DNA of 64,000 bases. Source: Campylobacter sp. RM12651 (lineage in GTDB: Bacteria; Campylobacterota; Campylobacteria; Campylobacterales; Campylobacteraceae). Of this stretch, positions 28,222-37,136 are shown one piece after another. Positions within the stretch are counted from its first letter, which is position 1. Every line of letters begins with the position of its first letter. The position numbers and the translations under genes were made by a program. The notes below the pieces were generated by a model. It was not told the origin of the DNA. It saw only the letters and a program-made list of their open reading frames with translations, and made no database searches. The stretch lies in contig NZ_CP059600.1 in assembly GCF_022369475.1 (NCBI RefSeq), positions 1,240,001 to 1,304,000 of the forward strand, read 5' to 3'.

Positions 28222-29022
28222 TTACTCCTTATCAAAAATAGTCCCTATATCAGCACCACTAATTAACTCGCTAATATTCATAGGATTAGAGCCATTTAAA
28301 ATAGCCATTCTTACACCATTTTTAGCACAATTACTTGCAGCTTGTAATTTTGTCTTCATACCACCTATACTAAACTCACTACCTTTATCTCCGCCCATTT
28401 GCATAATCTCATCTGTGATTTTTTCTACATAAGAAATTCTTTTTGCATTAGGATTGTTCTTAGGATTTGATGTATAAAATGCGTCTATATCACTTAAAAT
28501 TATTAGCAAATCAGCCTTGATTAAACAAGCAACACTAGCTGAAAGGCTATCATTATCACTAAATTCAATCTCATAAGTTGAAATAGTATCATTAGCATTA
28601 ATTATCGGGATAATTTCGTATTTTAATAAAGTATTTAAAGTATTTTCAGTATTTTGTTTTCTTTGTTCTATTTCAAAATCATCTTTAGTTAGTAAAACTT
28701 GTGCTACAAATGAACTAAAATTAGCAAATGCGTTTTGATAAATATGCATAAGCTCTGCTTGACCTATTGCTGCTGCTGCTTGTTTTTCCATAGTAATTGT
28801 AGGTCTTTGCTTAAAGCCAAGTTTTTTTGAGCCAACCCCAATCGCACCTGAAGTAACCAATACAACTTCTTTTCCTTGATTTTTCAAATCAGCTAAAACC
28901 CAAGCTAACTTATTAATTAATCCTAAGTTTAAATTACCATTTTCATAAGTTAGAGTTGATGTGCCAACTTTGATTACAATTCTTTTGCTATCTTTTAAAT
29001 TAATTTTTAAATTCTCATTCAT
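28222..29022 (-). CDS. proB: Glutamate 5-kinase, short form without PUA domain
   Basis: The 266-residue amino-acid kinase phosphorylates glutamate as the first step of proline synthesis. IVIKVGTSTLTYENG is near residue 15, then LVTSGAIGVGSKKLG, INANDTISTYEIEFSDNDSL and GSEFSIGGMKTKLQAA. It ends after the kinase domain, so the C-terminal PUA domain of the E. coli type (about 100 residues) is absent; Campylobacter ProB proteins are commonly short. The ATG follows AAGGGGAAAAT. It is co-transcribed with proA. Confidence 0.94.
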   Translation of the reverse strand: MNENLKINLKDSKRIVIKVGTSTLTYENGNLNLGLINKLAWVLADLKNQGKEVVLVTSGAIGVGSKKLGFKQRPTITMEKQAAAAIGQAELMHIYQNAFANFSSFVAQVLLTKDDFEIEQRKQNTENTLNTLLKYEIIPIINANDTISTYEIEFSDNDSLSASVACLIKADLLIILSDIDAFYTSNPKNNPNAKRISYVEKITDEIMQMGGDKGSEFSIGGMKTKLQAASNCAKNGVRMAILNGSNPMNISELISGADIGTIFDKE

Positions 29023-29125
29023 ATTTTCCCCTTATTTAGAAGAATATTAAATACTTTAAATTAATGCTTAAATATAAAAATTACAAATGAGAATTTAAAA
29101 TGATTAGAATATAAAATAATAATAT

Positions 29126-29149
29126 TTTACCCCTAATATTAGGGGTAAA
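29126..29149 (-). terminator. Terminator after the lutABC operon
   Basis: A perfect 24-base palindrome (12-bp arms with ACCCCTAAT/ATTAGGGGT at the core) lies 2 bases beyond the lutC stop. A/U-rich sequence follows it in the lut direction. It separates lutABC from the proB promoter region. Confidence 0.75.
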
Positions 29150-29151
29150 TT

Positions 29152-29808
29152 TTAGTAAAATATTATATGAACTTTTTGACTTCCATGAACTCCAAAAACG
29201 GTTACAAGCTCAATATCAGATGTTCTACTAGGACCTGCAATATATAAAATATTAGTAGGTAAAATCTCATTTTCAGCCTTTATTCTAGCAAGACCACTAG
29301 CAAGTGAAGGCTCAATTTTTGTTTTATCAAGTAGCATAATGCAAAGCATTGGAGCAAGGCTTAACATTCTTGGTTGATTTGCACTTGATTTTACACAAGC
29401 AACCCCATGTGAGCTAATAGCAAATTCTACATCAATCACTGAAAAATCACTATGAAAAACTTCACTTCTTAATTCTTCTACGCTTTTATCAAAACAAACT
29501 TTTTTACTTGCATTTATTTTTTCTACATCAGCACTTAGGCTTTTTGGATAAATTAAAGATGAATATCCATAAGAGCTTGTGATTTTGTTTATTTCATCAT
29601 AAACATTCTCTAAGCCACTAACTTCATGAACTTCAAATTTGTTTTCACTCATTTTGGTTTTAGTTTCTTCTAAAGGATTATCGCTTTGTTTTATATGCAC
29701 ACTTGGGTCTATACTTTTATCATTTAACTCATGTCTTACACCACATTCAATTGCGTTTAAAATCTGATTTCTTGAGCGATTGCTTATCTCTTCAATTCTC
29801 TTATTCAT
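29152..29808 (-). CDS. lutC: Lactate utilization protein C (LUD domain)
   Basis: This 218-residue LUD-domain protein is the third part of the LutABC L-lactate dehydrogenase system. DVEFAISSHGVACVKSSANQ and the C-terminal IAGPSRTSDIELVTVFGVHG are family landmarks; the latter resembles the matching LUD segment of LutB. The N-terminal 60 residues are charged and variable. It overlaps lutB by 8 bases and is the last gene of lutABC. No lactate permease gene is present next to the operon. Confidence 0.9.
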   Translation of the reverse strand: MNKRIEEISNRSRNQILNAIECGVRHELNDKSIDPSVHIKQSDNPLEETKTKMSENKFEVHEVSGLENVYDEINKITSSYGYSSLIYPKSLSADVEKINASKKVCFDKSVEELRSEVFHSDFSVIDVEFAISSHGVACVKSSANQPRMLSLAPMLCIMLLDKTKIEPSLASGLARIKAENEILPTNILYIAGPSRTSDIELVTVFGVHGSQKVHIIFY

Positions 29809-31231
29809 AAGAAACTCCTTCTAAGTTTTCTAATTCTTTATAAATATTTCCTTTAAGTTCAGGTAAGTCTTTATAAGTAGCCCAATTTTTAAGCACAGGT
29901 AGGCTTGTTCCTAGACTTTGTAATAGCCAGTTAAACTTACTTGCGTTACCAATAGCAACTCTCCACATTTTTGGACTTGTAGCAATATCAGCAAACTTAG
30001 CAAATCCATAGCTTTCCATTGCACTATGCTCTAATTCATTTGCACCTAGTGGAGCATTGTCCCCAGCTTCGCCTATCTTATCACGGCGTAATTTTCTAAT
30101 CATACTATCAAGTGGGATTTTTACAGGGCAAACTTCAGAGCAACGACCACATAAAGAACATAAACTTAAAATATCTCCATGCTCTTTCATACCGAATAAT
30201 TGCGGAGATATAACTTCTCCAATTGGCCCAGGATAAACAGCATCATAACTATGACCGCCGATTTTATCATATACAGGACAAAAGTTCATACAAGCACCAC
30301 ATCTAATGCAGCGTAATGCTTCATAATAATCTTCGTTACTTAAAATATTTGTTCTATGGTTGTTAAATAATATTATATGCACTTCTTTAGGACCATCTAG
30401 CTCATCAGCTTTTCTAGGGCCTGTAATAATATTATTATACGCAGGGATAAATTGTCCTGTAGCAGATGGAGTTAATAATGTATCAGTTGTAGCTGCATCA
30501 GTAAAACTCTCTACTATTTTTTCAATTCCACAAATTGCTACATGAATAGTTGGAGCAGTTGTACACATTCTACCATTGCCTTCGTTTTCAATCAGCCAAA
30601 TAGCACCTTCACTTGAAATTGCAAAATTTACCCCGCTAATTCCCATCTCTAAACCTTCAAATTCATTTCTTAAATGAGTTCTAGCAATTGCATTTAATTT
30701 TTCAGGCTCACTTTCTTTAGCTACGCCTAATTTTTCGCTAAATAATTCTCCTATTTCATAACGATTTTTATGAATTGCAGGAACAACTATATGAACAGGA
30801 GTTTCATTACCTAATTGTAAAATCAGCTCTCCTAAATCAGTCTCAATTGCATTTAAGCCTTTGTGTTCTAAATAGTGATTTAAGCCTATTTCTTCACTAG
30901 CCATTGATTTGCCTTTTAAGACTTTACTGATTTTCTTTTCCATCATTAGCTCATAAATTATCTCACAAGCATCTTCTTTAGTATTTGCAAAATGCACTTT
31001 CATTCCATTTTTTGTGGCATTTTTTTCAAATTCTAATACCCTATCTTTTAAGGTATATAAAGCATTATTTTTAGCTTTTTGTGCTTTTGTTCTAAGCCCT
31101 TGCCAATCTTGAAATTTTGCATTTATTAGGTTTTTTCTTCTATCTTGTAAGGCGTGCATTGCAGAGCTTACATTTTCTCTCATTTGTTTATCAGCTAATT
31201 TAGTTTTAATTAATTCACTATGATTTTTCAT
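29801..31231 (-). CDS. lutB: Lactate utilization iron-sulfur protein B
   Basis: The 476-residue protein has an N-terminal LUD domain (about 60-300; GISGVNFAISSEGAIWLIENEGN) and two 4Fe-4S clusters at CIRCGACMNFCPVY (near 310) and CSLCGRCSEVCPV (near 360), then a C-terminal DUF3390-like tail. It passes electrons from lactate oxidation toward the quinone pool together with LutA and LutC. It overlaps lutA by 4 bases. Confidence 0.95.
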   Translation of the reverse strand: MKNHSELIKTKLADKQMRENVSSAMHALQDRRKNLINAKFQDWQGLRTKAQKAKNNALYTLKDRVLEFEKNATKNGMKVHFANTKEDACEIIYELMMEKKISKVLKGKSMASEEIGLNHYLEHKGLNAIETDLGELILQLGNETPVHIVVPAIHKNRYEIGELFSEKLGVAKESEPEKLNAIARTHLRNEFEGLEMGISGVNFAISSEGAIWLIENEGNGRMCTTAPTIHVAICGIEKIVESFTDAATTDTLLTPSATGQFIPAYNNIITGPRKADELDGPKEVHIILFNNHRTNILSNEDYYEALRCIRCGACMNFCPVYDKIGGHSYDAVYPGPIGEVISPQLFGMKEHGDILSLCSLCGRCSEVCPVKIPLDSMIRKLRRDKIGEAGDNAPLGANELEHSAMESYGFAKFADIATSPKMWRVAIGNASKFNWLLQSLGTSLPVLKNWATYKDLPELKGNIYKELENLEGVSYE

Positions 31232-31965
31232 ATCTTTTCTCCTTGCATTCTAGCAGCTAAAAAGTCATATAAATGATAAGTTTTGATATCAAGACCCATT
31301 TTTGCAATAGTTCCACGAATGTTTAATAAACACCCACCATCAGCTGAAATTATAACCTTTGCTCCACTTTCAACTATATCATTTACTTTTGCAGTTGCCA
31401 TAGCGTTTGAGATTTCAGGCTCTTTTACACTAAAAGTCCCACCAAATCCGCAACATTCTTCTTCATATTTAAGCTCAACTAATTCAACATTTTTAAGACT
31501 TCTTAATAAATTTTTAGAAGCTTCAATGCTTTTTTGCACTCTTAAAGCATGGCAATTGCTATGCCAAGTAACCTTAATAGGCTCTCCTTTATCTTCTATC
31601 TTAAATCCGATTTGTTCTAAATATTGACTAAGTTCTATTACTTTTGAGCTAAATTTTTTAATTTTTTCATAATTTGCGTCATCTTTAAAAAGCTCAACAT
31701 AATCATGGCTCATCATACCACCGCAACTTCCACTAGGAATTACTACTGGTAAATCTTCACTAAATAATTCGGCATTATATAAAGCTACTTTTTTAGTATC
31801 TTTAAAATATCCTGTGTTATAACTTGGCTGACCGCAACAGGTTTGATCTTTTTTAAAAATCACTTCAACTCCAGCACTTCTTAAAAGCTTAATAGAGTTT
31901 AAAATAGTATTCTGCATAGCAGCACTTGCTAGACAGGTCGCATAAAAATATACTTTTTTTTGCAT
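31228..31965 (-). CDS. lutA: Lactate utilization protein A (CCG domains)
   Basis: The 245-residue protein has two CCG cysteine motifs, CCGQPSYNTGY near residue 42 and CCGFGGTFSVKEP near residue 175, as in GlpC/HdrB-like heterodisulfide and LutA families. It is the first gene of lutABC, with AAAGGG before its ATG. It is divergent from the rhomboid gene, with 63 bases shared between the two starts. Confidence 0.94.
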   Translation of the reverse strand: MQKKVYFYATCLASAAMQNTILNSIKLLRSAGVEVIFKKDQTCCGQPSYNTGYFKDTKKVALYNAELFSEDLPVVIPSGSCGGMMSHDYVELFKDDANYEKIKKFSSKVIELSQYLEQIGFKIEDKGEPIKVTWHSNCHALRVQKSIEASKNLLRSLKNVELVELKYEEECCGFGGTFSVKEPEISNAMATAKVNDIVESGAKVIISADGGCLLNIRGTIAKMGLDIKTYHLYDFLAARMQGEKI

Positions 31966-32028
31966 TTTTAACCCTTTTTAATAAAATGATAATTTATTAT
32001 ATAACTTTAAAAATATTAAAGGGTTAAA

Positions 32029-32544
32029 ATGGTTTTTTATGCGATTATTTTTTTAAATGTGTTGATTTATTTACTTGAATTTTTATTTGGTAAATCTGTA
32101 TTTATAAATAACTTTGCACTTTATTATGGAAGTGATTTTTATACATTTTTTACCTACTCGTTTTTGCACGGAGATTTTGAGCATATTTTTATGAATATGG
32201 TAATGCTTTTTATGCTATCTCAAATTCTTAGATTTTTAAATATCAAACACTTACTAATTGTATATTTTGTAGGTGCAATTATTTCATCTTTGGGGTATTA
32301 TTATTTAATGATAAATATGGGATATTATAATTTCATTTTACTTGGAGCTAGTGGAGCTATTAGTGCTTTGATGGGTTATGCTGCAATTATTTTAAGACAA
32401 AATGGATTTTTAATAGCTATTGTAGTAACTAGTATAATTTCTGCTGTGATTTTTCAAAATATTGCTTGGCAGGCTCATATTTTTGGTGCTATTTTTGGCA
32501 TAATCTATGCTTATGGAATTTATTTTTTTAAGGAGATAGAATGA
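32029..32544 (+). CDS. Rhomboid-family intramembrane serine protease
   Basis: The 171-residue integral membrane protein has about six hydrophobic segments. It shows the rhomboid pattern HGDFEHIFMNMVMLF (with the conserved N), the catalytic Ser in LGASGAISALMG (near residue 107) and the catalytic His in WQAHIFGAIFGI (near residue 150). It cleaves membrane proteins within the bilayer; the target is unknown. The SIMPL-like gene overlaps its end by 4 bases. Confidence 0.9.
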   Translation: MVFYAIIFLNVLIYLLEFLFGKSVFINNFALYYGSDFYTFFTYSFLHGDFEHIFMNMVMLFMLSQILRFLNIKHLLIVYFVGAIISSLGYYYLMINMGYYNFILLGASGAISALMGYAAIILRQNGFLIAIVVTSIISAVIFQNIAWQAHIFGAIFGIIYAYGIYFFKEIE

Positions 32545-33278
32545 AAAATTTTTTAAAAGGTTTTAGCTTATGCTTTAGTTTATTTATATTCTTTATATTA
32601 GGATTAATATCTACTAAAATTTATGAGTATTTAATAAATAAAGATGAAATTGTTATTGAGCAAACAATAGAAGTAGAAAAAAGATTAAATTATGATTCTT
32701 ATATTTCAAATCCAAAATTTACTATGACAAAACAACTTAGTGTAAAAGAAAATCTAAATGAAAATGAAAAGAATGAAATAGAAGAATTATTCTCTAAGGT
32801 ATTAGAAAGAGTAAAAGAAAGTAATTTATGTGAAGGTGGAAGCTATATATTACAACCTAATATAGCCTATCAAGATGGAATGAATATTCCAAATGGTTAT
32901 AAATTTGATTCTGCTTTAAGATGCGAGTTTAAAAAAGAAGAATATCAAAACTATAAGAATTTATTAAAAGATATAGATAACATACTAGCTAATAATGAGT
33001 ATATTACAATTAATTCTCCTGCCTTAAATCTATCAGTTAGTAAAGAAGAAATAAGCATAATAAAACAAGAATTGTATGATGAAATATTTAAAAAAGCTAT
33101 AAGTATAAAAGATAAATATTCTAATCTTACAAATAAAATTTGTGAAATAAAATCAATAAAACATTATGAATTAGCACAAAATCAAATATTAGGTGCTGAT
33201 TATAAATACGATGATACACCAATAGAAAAAGATAGTGATTTTAAATTAAACGCTACTTTAGAATTAACTTGCAAATAA
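32541..33278 (+). CDS. Membrane-anchored SIMPL-like (DUF541) protein
   Basis: The 245-residue protein has one N-terminal membrane segment (FLKGFSLCFSLFIFFILGLI) and a periplasmic remainder. The pattern TMTKQLSVKENLNENE, a GGSYILQPNIAYQDG strand region, then helices ending EIFKKAISIKDKY is like SIMPL/DUF541 proteins, whose role is poorly defined (cell-surface or oxidative-stress phenotypes). Four Cys residues could form disulfides. It is coupled to the rhomboid gene by a 4-base overlap, so it might be a substrate or partner; that is inference. Confidence 0.55.
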   Translation: MKNFLKGFSLCFSLFIFFILGLISTKIYEYLINKDEIVIEQTIEVEKRLNYDSYISNPKFTMTKQLSVKENLNENEKNEIEELFSKVLERVKESNLCEGGSYILQPNIAYQDGMNIPNGYKFDSALRCEFKKEEYQNYKNLLKDIDNILANNEYITINSPALNLSVSKEEISIIKQELYDEIFKKAISIKDKYSNLTNKICEIKSIKHYELAQNQILGADYKYDDTPIEKDSDFKLNATLELTCK

Positions 33279-33287
33279 GGAAAAAAT

Positions 33288-34331
33288 ATGAGTGAAATTA
33301 TAACTAAAGGCTTTGCAGCTTATGACGAAAATGCTAATTTTAAGCCAATTACTTTTAAAAGAAGTGCTTTAAGAGATGATGAGATATTGATTAAAACTAT
33401 GTATTGTGGGATTTGCCATAGTGATATTCACGCTGCTAAAAACGAATGGAAAGCTACAAAATATCCTATAGTTCCAGGTCATGAAATAGTTGGCTTAGTA
33501 GTTGAAATCGGTAAAAATGTAAAAGAATTTGAAATAGGAAATTACGCAGGAATTGGTTGTTTGATTAATTCTTGTGGTGAATGTGATGCTTGTTTAAACT
33601 CAAATGAGCAATTTTGTCAAAAAGGTGCTGTTTGGACTTATAATAGCGTTGATTATTTTAATAATTCAGAAATTACTAAAGGCGGATATTCAAATTATAT
33701 AAAAGTTCATAAAAACTATGCAATTAAAGTTCCTAATAATGCTCCACTAAAACTAATTGCTCCACTTTTTTGTGCAGGAATTACTACTTATTCTCCACTT
33801 AAATTCTCTAAAGTTAGTAAAGGTATGGATGTAGCAATCGCAGGATTTGGAGGCTTGGGTGTAATGGCTTTTAAATACGCAAAAGCAATGGGTGCAAATG
33901 TTAGTGTAATAGCTAGAAACGATACTAAAAAAGAAGCAGCTATTAAACTTGGAGCAAGTAATTATTATAATGATATTAATAAGGTTGATAAAAAATTTGA
34001 TGTAATAATTAGCACAATTCCAAGTAAATACGATGTCTTAGCGTATGCAAGAACTTTAAAATACGGCGGAGAAATGGCAATCGTTGGCTTACCACCAATA
34101 AACGAGCAAGTATCAATTAGTCTAAATGCCTTAATTAGAGTAAGTCATAAGAAAATTTATGGCTCATTAATAGGTGGCATTAAAGAAACTAAAGAAATGC
34201 TTGAATTTTCATTAAAACACTCAATTTATCCAGAAGTTAAAATTATAAAACCTAATGAAATCAATAAAGCTTATGATGATTTATTGAATAATTCAAATTC
34301 TTTTAGATATGTAATTGATTTTAATGAATAA
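33288..34331 (+). CDS. Zinc-type NAD(P)-dependent alcohol dehydrogenase
   Basis: The 347-residue medium-chain dehydrogenase binds catalytic zinc through CGICHSDIH (near residue 46) and GHEIVG (near 67). The structural zinc site is CGECDACLNSNEQFC (near 100). A Rossmann motif follows at AGFGGLGVMAFKYA (near 185). This subfamily (YahK/cinnamyl-alcohol-type) reduces aldehydes, usually with NADPH. The ribosome site is AAGGAAAAAAT. The MFS gene starts inside its last codons. Confidence 0.9.
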   Translation: MSEIITKGFAAYDENANFKPITFKRSALRDDEILIKTMYCGICHSDIHAAKNEWKATKYPIVPGHEIVGLVVEIGKNVKEFEIGNYAGIGCLINSCGECDACLNSNEQFCQKGAVWTYNSVDYFNNSEITKGGYSNYIKVHKNYAIKVPNNAPLKLIAPLFCAGITTYSPLKFSKVSKGMDVAIAGFGGLGVMAFKYAKAMGANVSVIARNDTKKEAAIKLGASNYYNDINKVDKKFDVIISTIPSKYDVLAYARTLKYGGEMAIVGLPPINEQVSISLNALIRVSHKKIYGSLIGGIKETKEMLEFSLKHSIYPEVKIIKPNEINKAYDDLLNNSNSFRYVIDFNE

Positions 34332-35589
34332 AAATCTAATTTTAAGCCTAATATCTTTAGGCTTAATATCATTTTTAAGCGTATTAATTGAAACTTCTTT
34401 AAATGTTACTTTTGCTTATTTAATACAAACTTTTAATATTGATATTAATAAAGCTTCTTTACTTACTTCTATGTTTTTACTAGCAATCACACTTACAATG
34501 CCACTAAGCTCATATTTAGTAAATCAAATAAATACTAAAAAACTTTTTATTTTTACTAATTTATTATTTTTAATAAGCCTAATAATTTGCTCAAGTGCAG
34601 GTAAGTTTTATATTTTAGTTTTTGCTAGATTTTTACAAGGAATTGCTGCAGGTATTGCTCTACCACTTATGTTTAATATGGTAATTTTTAAAGCTAGTGA
34701 AAAATACTTCGGATTTTTGATGGGATTTTGTATATTTTTAGTAGCGACTGCACCTGGTTTTGGACCAATTTATGGTGGATTTATTATGAAATATTTTAAG
34801 TTTAAAGATATTTTTATATTTTTAATACCTTTTTTGGTTTTTGCCTTTGTTTTAGGAATTAAAAATATTCCAAATCTTGCTACAAAATACAAATTAAACT
34901 TAAAAGAATATATATTAATTGTATTGCTAGTAATTAGTGTTTCTATAAGTATTAAATATATTTATATTGTATTTTTTAGTATTTTAATTATTTTTATGCT
35001 AAATAAAAGCAAAATTATTGCAAGTGCTAAGAATTTACAATTTTTCTCATCTACTTTAATTGTATTTTTAATGCAGTTTTTTGCTTTAAGCTACTCATTA
35101 ATACTACCGAATTATTTAATTATGAGTAAAAATTATGATAATTTTGAAGCTAGTAAAGTAATGCTTTTAGGCTCATTAATTGCTGCTATTTTATCTCCAA
35201 TAAGCGGATATTTAAGCGATAAATTTGGCTCTTTTAAATTAAGTTTGCTAGGTATTTTTATCATAATAATTGCAAATATTTTATTATTAAATATTGAAGA
35301 AAAAACTTTATTAAATCTTTCAATATGTTATTTAATTTATGCTTTCGCACAAGGCTTATCTATGAGTGCTTTAATTTCTTACTCTATAAAAATTTCTAAA
35401 GATAAAACAAATGCAAATAATTATATAAATACTTTTCAACAAAGTTTTGGAAGCTATGCTGTGATGATAATATCTATAATTTTTAATAATAATTACGAAA
35501 TTGGCTTTTTAAATTCTATAAAATTAATATTATTTTTAGCATTTTTACAATTAATCTTAATTTATTTTGCTTTTAGAAAAAAAATCTAG
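34324..35589 (+). CDS. MFS transporter (drug:proton antiporter type)
   Basis: This 421-residue inner-membrane protein has about 12 hydrophobic segments. The MFS signature region FARFLQGIAAGIALPLMFNM lies near residue 105, and the second-half loop GYLSDKFGSFKLSL near residue 300. This resembles Bcr/EmrB-type multidrug exporters; the substrate is unknown. An ATG at 34324 (MNKNLILSLI) is preferred over an in-frame TTG at 34315. It overlaps the alcohol dehydrogenase gene by 8 bases and ends in a strong terminator. Confidence 0.82.
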   Translation: MNKNLILSLISLGLISFLSVLIETSLNVTFAYLIQTFNIDINKASLLTSMFLLAITLTMPLSSYLVNQINTKKLFIFTNLLFLISLIICSSAGKFYILVFARFLQGIAAGIALPLMFNMVIFKASEKYFGFLMGFCIFLVATAPGFGPIYGGFIMKYFKFKDIFIFLIPFLVFAFVLGIKNIPNLATKYKLNLKEYILIVLLVISVSISIKYIYIVFFSILIIFMLNKSKIIASAKNLQFFSSTLIVFLMQFFALSYSLILPNYLIMSKNYDNFEASKVMLLGSLIAAILSPISGYLSDKFGSFKLSLLGIFIIIIANILLLNIEEKTLLNLSICYLIYAFAQGLSMSALISYSIKISKDKTNANNYINTFQQSFGSYAVMIISIIFNNNYEIGFLNSIKLILFLAFLQLILIYFAFRKKI

Positions 35590-35620
35590 CAATGGGTTTT
35601 TAATCATTGCTAGATTTTTT
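35582..35620 (+). terminator. Intrinsic terminator overlapping the MFS stop codon
   Basis: The arms TCTAGCAATG and CATTGCTAGA form a perfect 10-bp stem around the loop GGTTTTTAAT, followed by a run of seven T residues. Three more flanking A-T pairs extend the stem. The MFS stop TAG lies in the 5' arm. Confidence 0.85.
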
Positions 35621-35948
35621 ATTATATAAACTTATATAAAGAATGTAAGTGATATAAAATAAGTTGAAAGCTTTATGTGCTCGTTATTTAAGCTTGATTT
35701 TTGTAAAATGTAAGTGCTTTACAAAGTGCATAAAATAAGAGTTTTTGCTTTACATTTTATAAAATACTTTCAAAAAACCTTTACAACATACTTTACAAAA
35801 TCTTTATAAAAGCCCATTAAATCGGCTTTAAAATACTTTATAAAATCTTTTTAAATAAATATATGCAAAAAATATTGCGGGGACATTTGGGGGATATTTT
35901 GTCCCCCATAAATAAAATTATAGCAACATTTTAAGCCAATTTTTTATA
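35621..35948. other. 328-bp intergenic region with degenerate CTTTAYAAA words
   Basis: No gene is visible. The plus strand carries about six copies of CTTTACAA or CTTTATAA (near 35718, 35749, 35781, 35791, 35802 and 35837). There is a 10-bp inverted repeat, TAAAATGTAA at 35704-35713 with its complement at 35750-35759. A small AAAGCC/GGCTTT hairpin lies at 35809-35829, and a GC-rich block at 35879-35907. The region lies downstream of both the MFS gene and ftsZ, so it is a convergent junction. Confidence 0.5.
35879..35907 (-). terminator. GC-rich alternative hairpin downstream of ftsZ
   Basis: In the ftsZ direction the RNA reads GGGGGA-CAAAAUA-UCCCCC, a 6-bp G-C-rich stem, followed by a second GUCCCC that could instead pair with GGGGAC. 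Runs of G and C are rare in this AT-rich window. It lies about 42 bases beyond the ftsZ stop. A terminator role is likely, but no U run follows at once; an AUAUUUUUUGC segment comes 10-15 bases later. Confidence 0.45.
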
Positions 35949-37133
35949 TTAATCTTGACCATTTCTAACGAATGCAGGTTCGTTAAAATCTCTAGTTTTA
36001 TAATCTACTTTTATTGTTCCACCACTTACTTTTTGCATTTCAGGTTGAACTATTTTATAGCTTAACTCTTCTTCACGCTTTTTGCTCTCTTGCTCAATTT
36101 TAGCTTTTTGTGCTCTTGTTTCATCAAAACCTGTAGCTATAATAGTAACTTCAACAGCATCAGCTGGCAAGCTAGTATCTAATACATGTCCGCAGAATAC
36201 ATTTAAATCTTCGTTACTAGAATTTGAAATCTCTTCCATTGTCTCAACAAGTTGGAAGAAAGGAATATTTTCACCATAGCTAAAAAATACTATCATAGCT
36301 TTAGCATCTTGTAGGTTAGTTGTATAATTTTCTAATAATGGAGAATCAATTGCATTTGCATACGCTTCTTTAATAGCATTTTCACCTTCAGCTCTTCCCA
36401 TTCCCATAAGTGCTGTTCCACGATGGCTCATAACAGAAGTAACATCTGCAAAATCTATATTAGTATCAGCTTCAATTAATAACATTTTAATTATGCCGGT
36501 TACAGCATTTACTAAAACATCATTAGCAAATTTGTTAGCTTCTCTAGTATTTAAAGTTTTTGGAACTACTAATTTTAACTTATCATTTTGGATTAATATA
36601 ACGCAATCGCTTTCTTTTTTTAGCTCTTCTAATCCTTTTTCAGCAGCTTTAATTCTAGCTTTTTCATAGCTAAATGGGAATGTAGCAACAGAAACAACAA
36701 GTATGCCTAAAGATTTTGCAATTTTAGCAATTACTGGACCTGCACCAGTGCCAGTTCCACCACCTAGACCTTCGGCGATAAATAATAATTCTGTTCCTGC
36801 TAAGCGTTCTTTAATTTCATCTTCAACTTCTTCAGCTGAAATTCTACCTATTTCAGGATTTGCACCAGCTCCACGACCATTTGTCTTCTTTGGTCCTAAT
36901 TGTATTTTAATGTTTGCTTTTGACCTATTTATATCTTGAATATCAGTATTTGCAATCATAATATCTACATTAGAAATATCAACTTTTAAAGAACTAGCAC
37001 AAGTTTCTACAATATGATTTATCATATTTCCACCTGCTCCACCAACACCAATTACTTTTATCTTAACGCCGCAATCCATTTCACTCTCCATTACTTTAAA
37101 ATCTATATTATCACCTAAAATATCAAAATCCAT
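35949..37133 (-). CDS. ftsZ: Cell division protein FtsZ
   Basis: This 394-residue tubulin-like GTPase forms the division ring. KVIGVGGAGGNMINHI is near residue 27, and the GTP-binding GGGTGTGAGP near residue 122. The loop with FADVTSVMSHRGTALMGMG follows. A variable linker precedes the C-terminal tail (KVDYKTRDFNEPAFVRN). It begins 3 bases after ftsA, in the order ppiD-ftsA-ftsZ. Confidence 0.97.
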   Translation of the reverse strand: MDFDILGDNIDFKVMESEMDCGVKIKVIGVGGAGGNMINHIVETCASSLKVDISNVDIMIANTDIQDINRSKANIKIQLGPKKTNGRGAGANPEIGRISAEEVEDEIKERLAGTELLFIAEGLGGGTGTGAGPVIAKIAKSLGILVVSVATFPFSYEKARIKAAEKGLEELKKESDCVILIQNDKLKLVVPKTLNTREANKFANDVLVNAVTGIIKMLLIEADTNIDFADVTSVMSHRGTALMGMGRAEGENAIKEAYANAIDSPLLENYTTNLQDAKAMIVFFSYGENIPFFQLVETMEEISNSSNEDLNVFCGHVLDTSLPADAVEVTIIATGFDETRAQKAKIEQESKKREEELSYKIVQPEMQKVSGGTIKVDYKTRDFNEPAFVRNGQD

Positions 37134-37136
37134 TTC

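Noticed and set aside
31967-32028. 11-bp inverted repeat (TTTAACCCTTT and its complement) between lutA and the rhomboid gene
   Set aside because: Each arm is simply the AAAGGG ribosome site and flanking bases of the two divergent genes, so no operator needs to be proposed.
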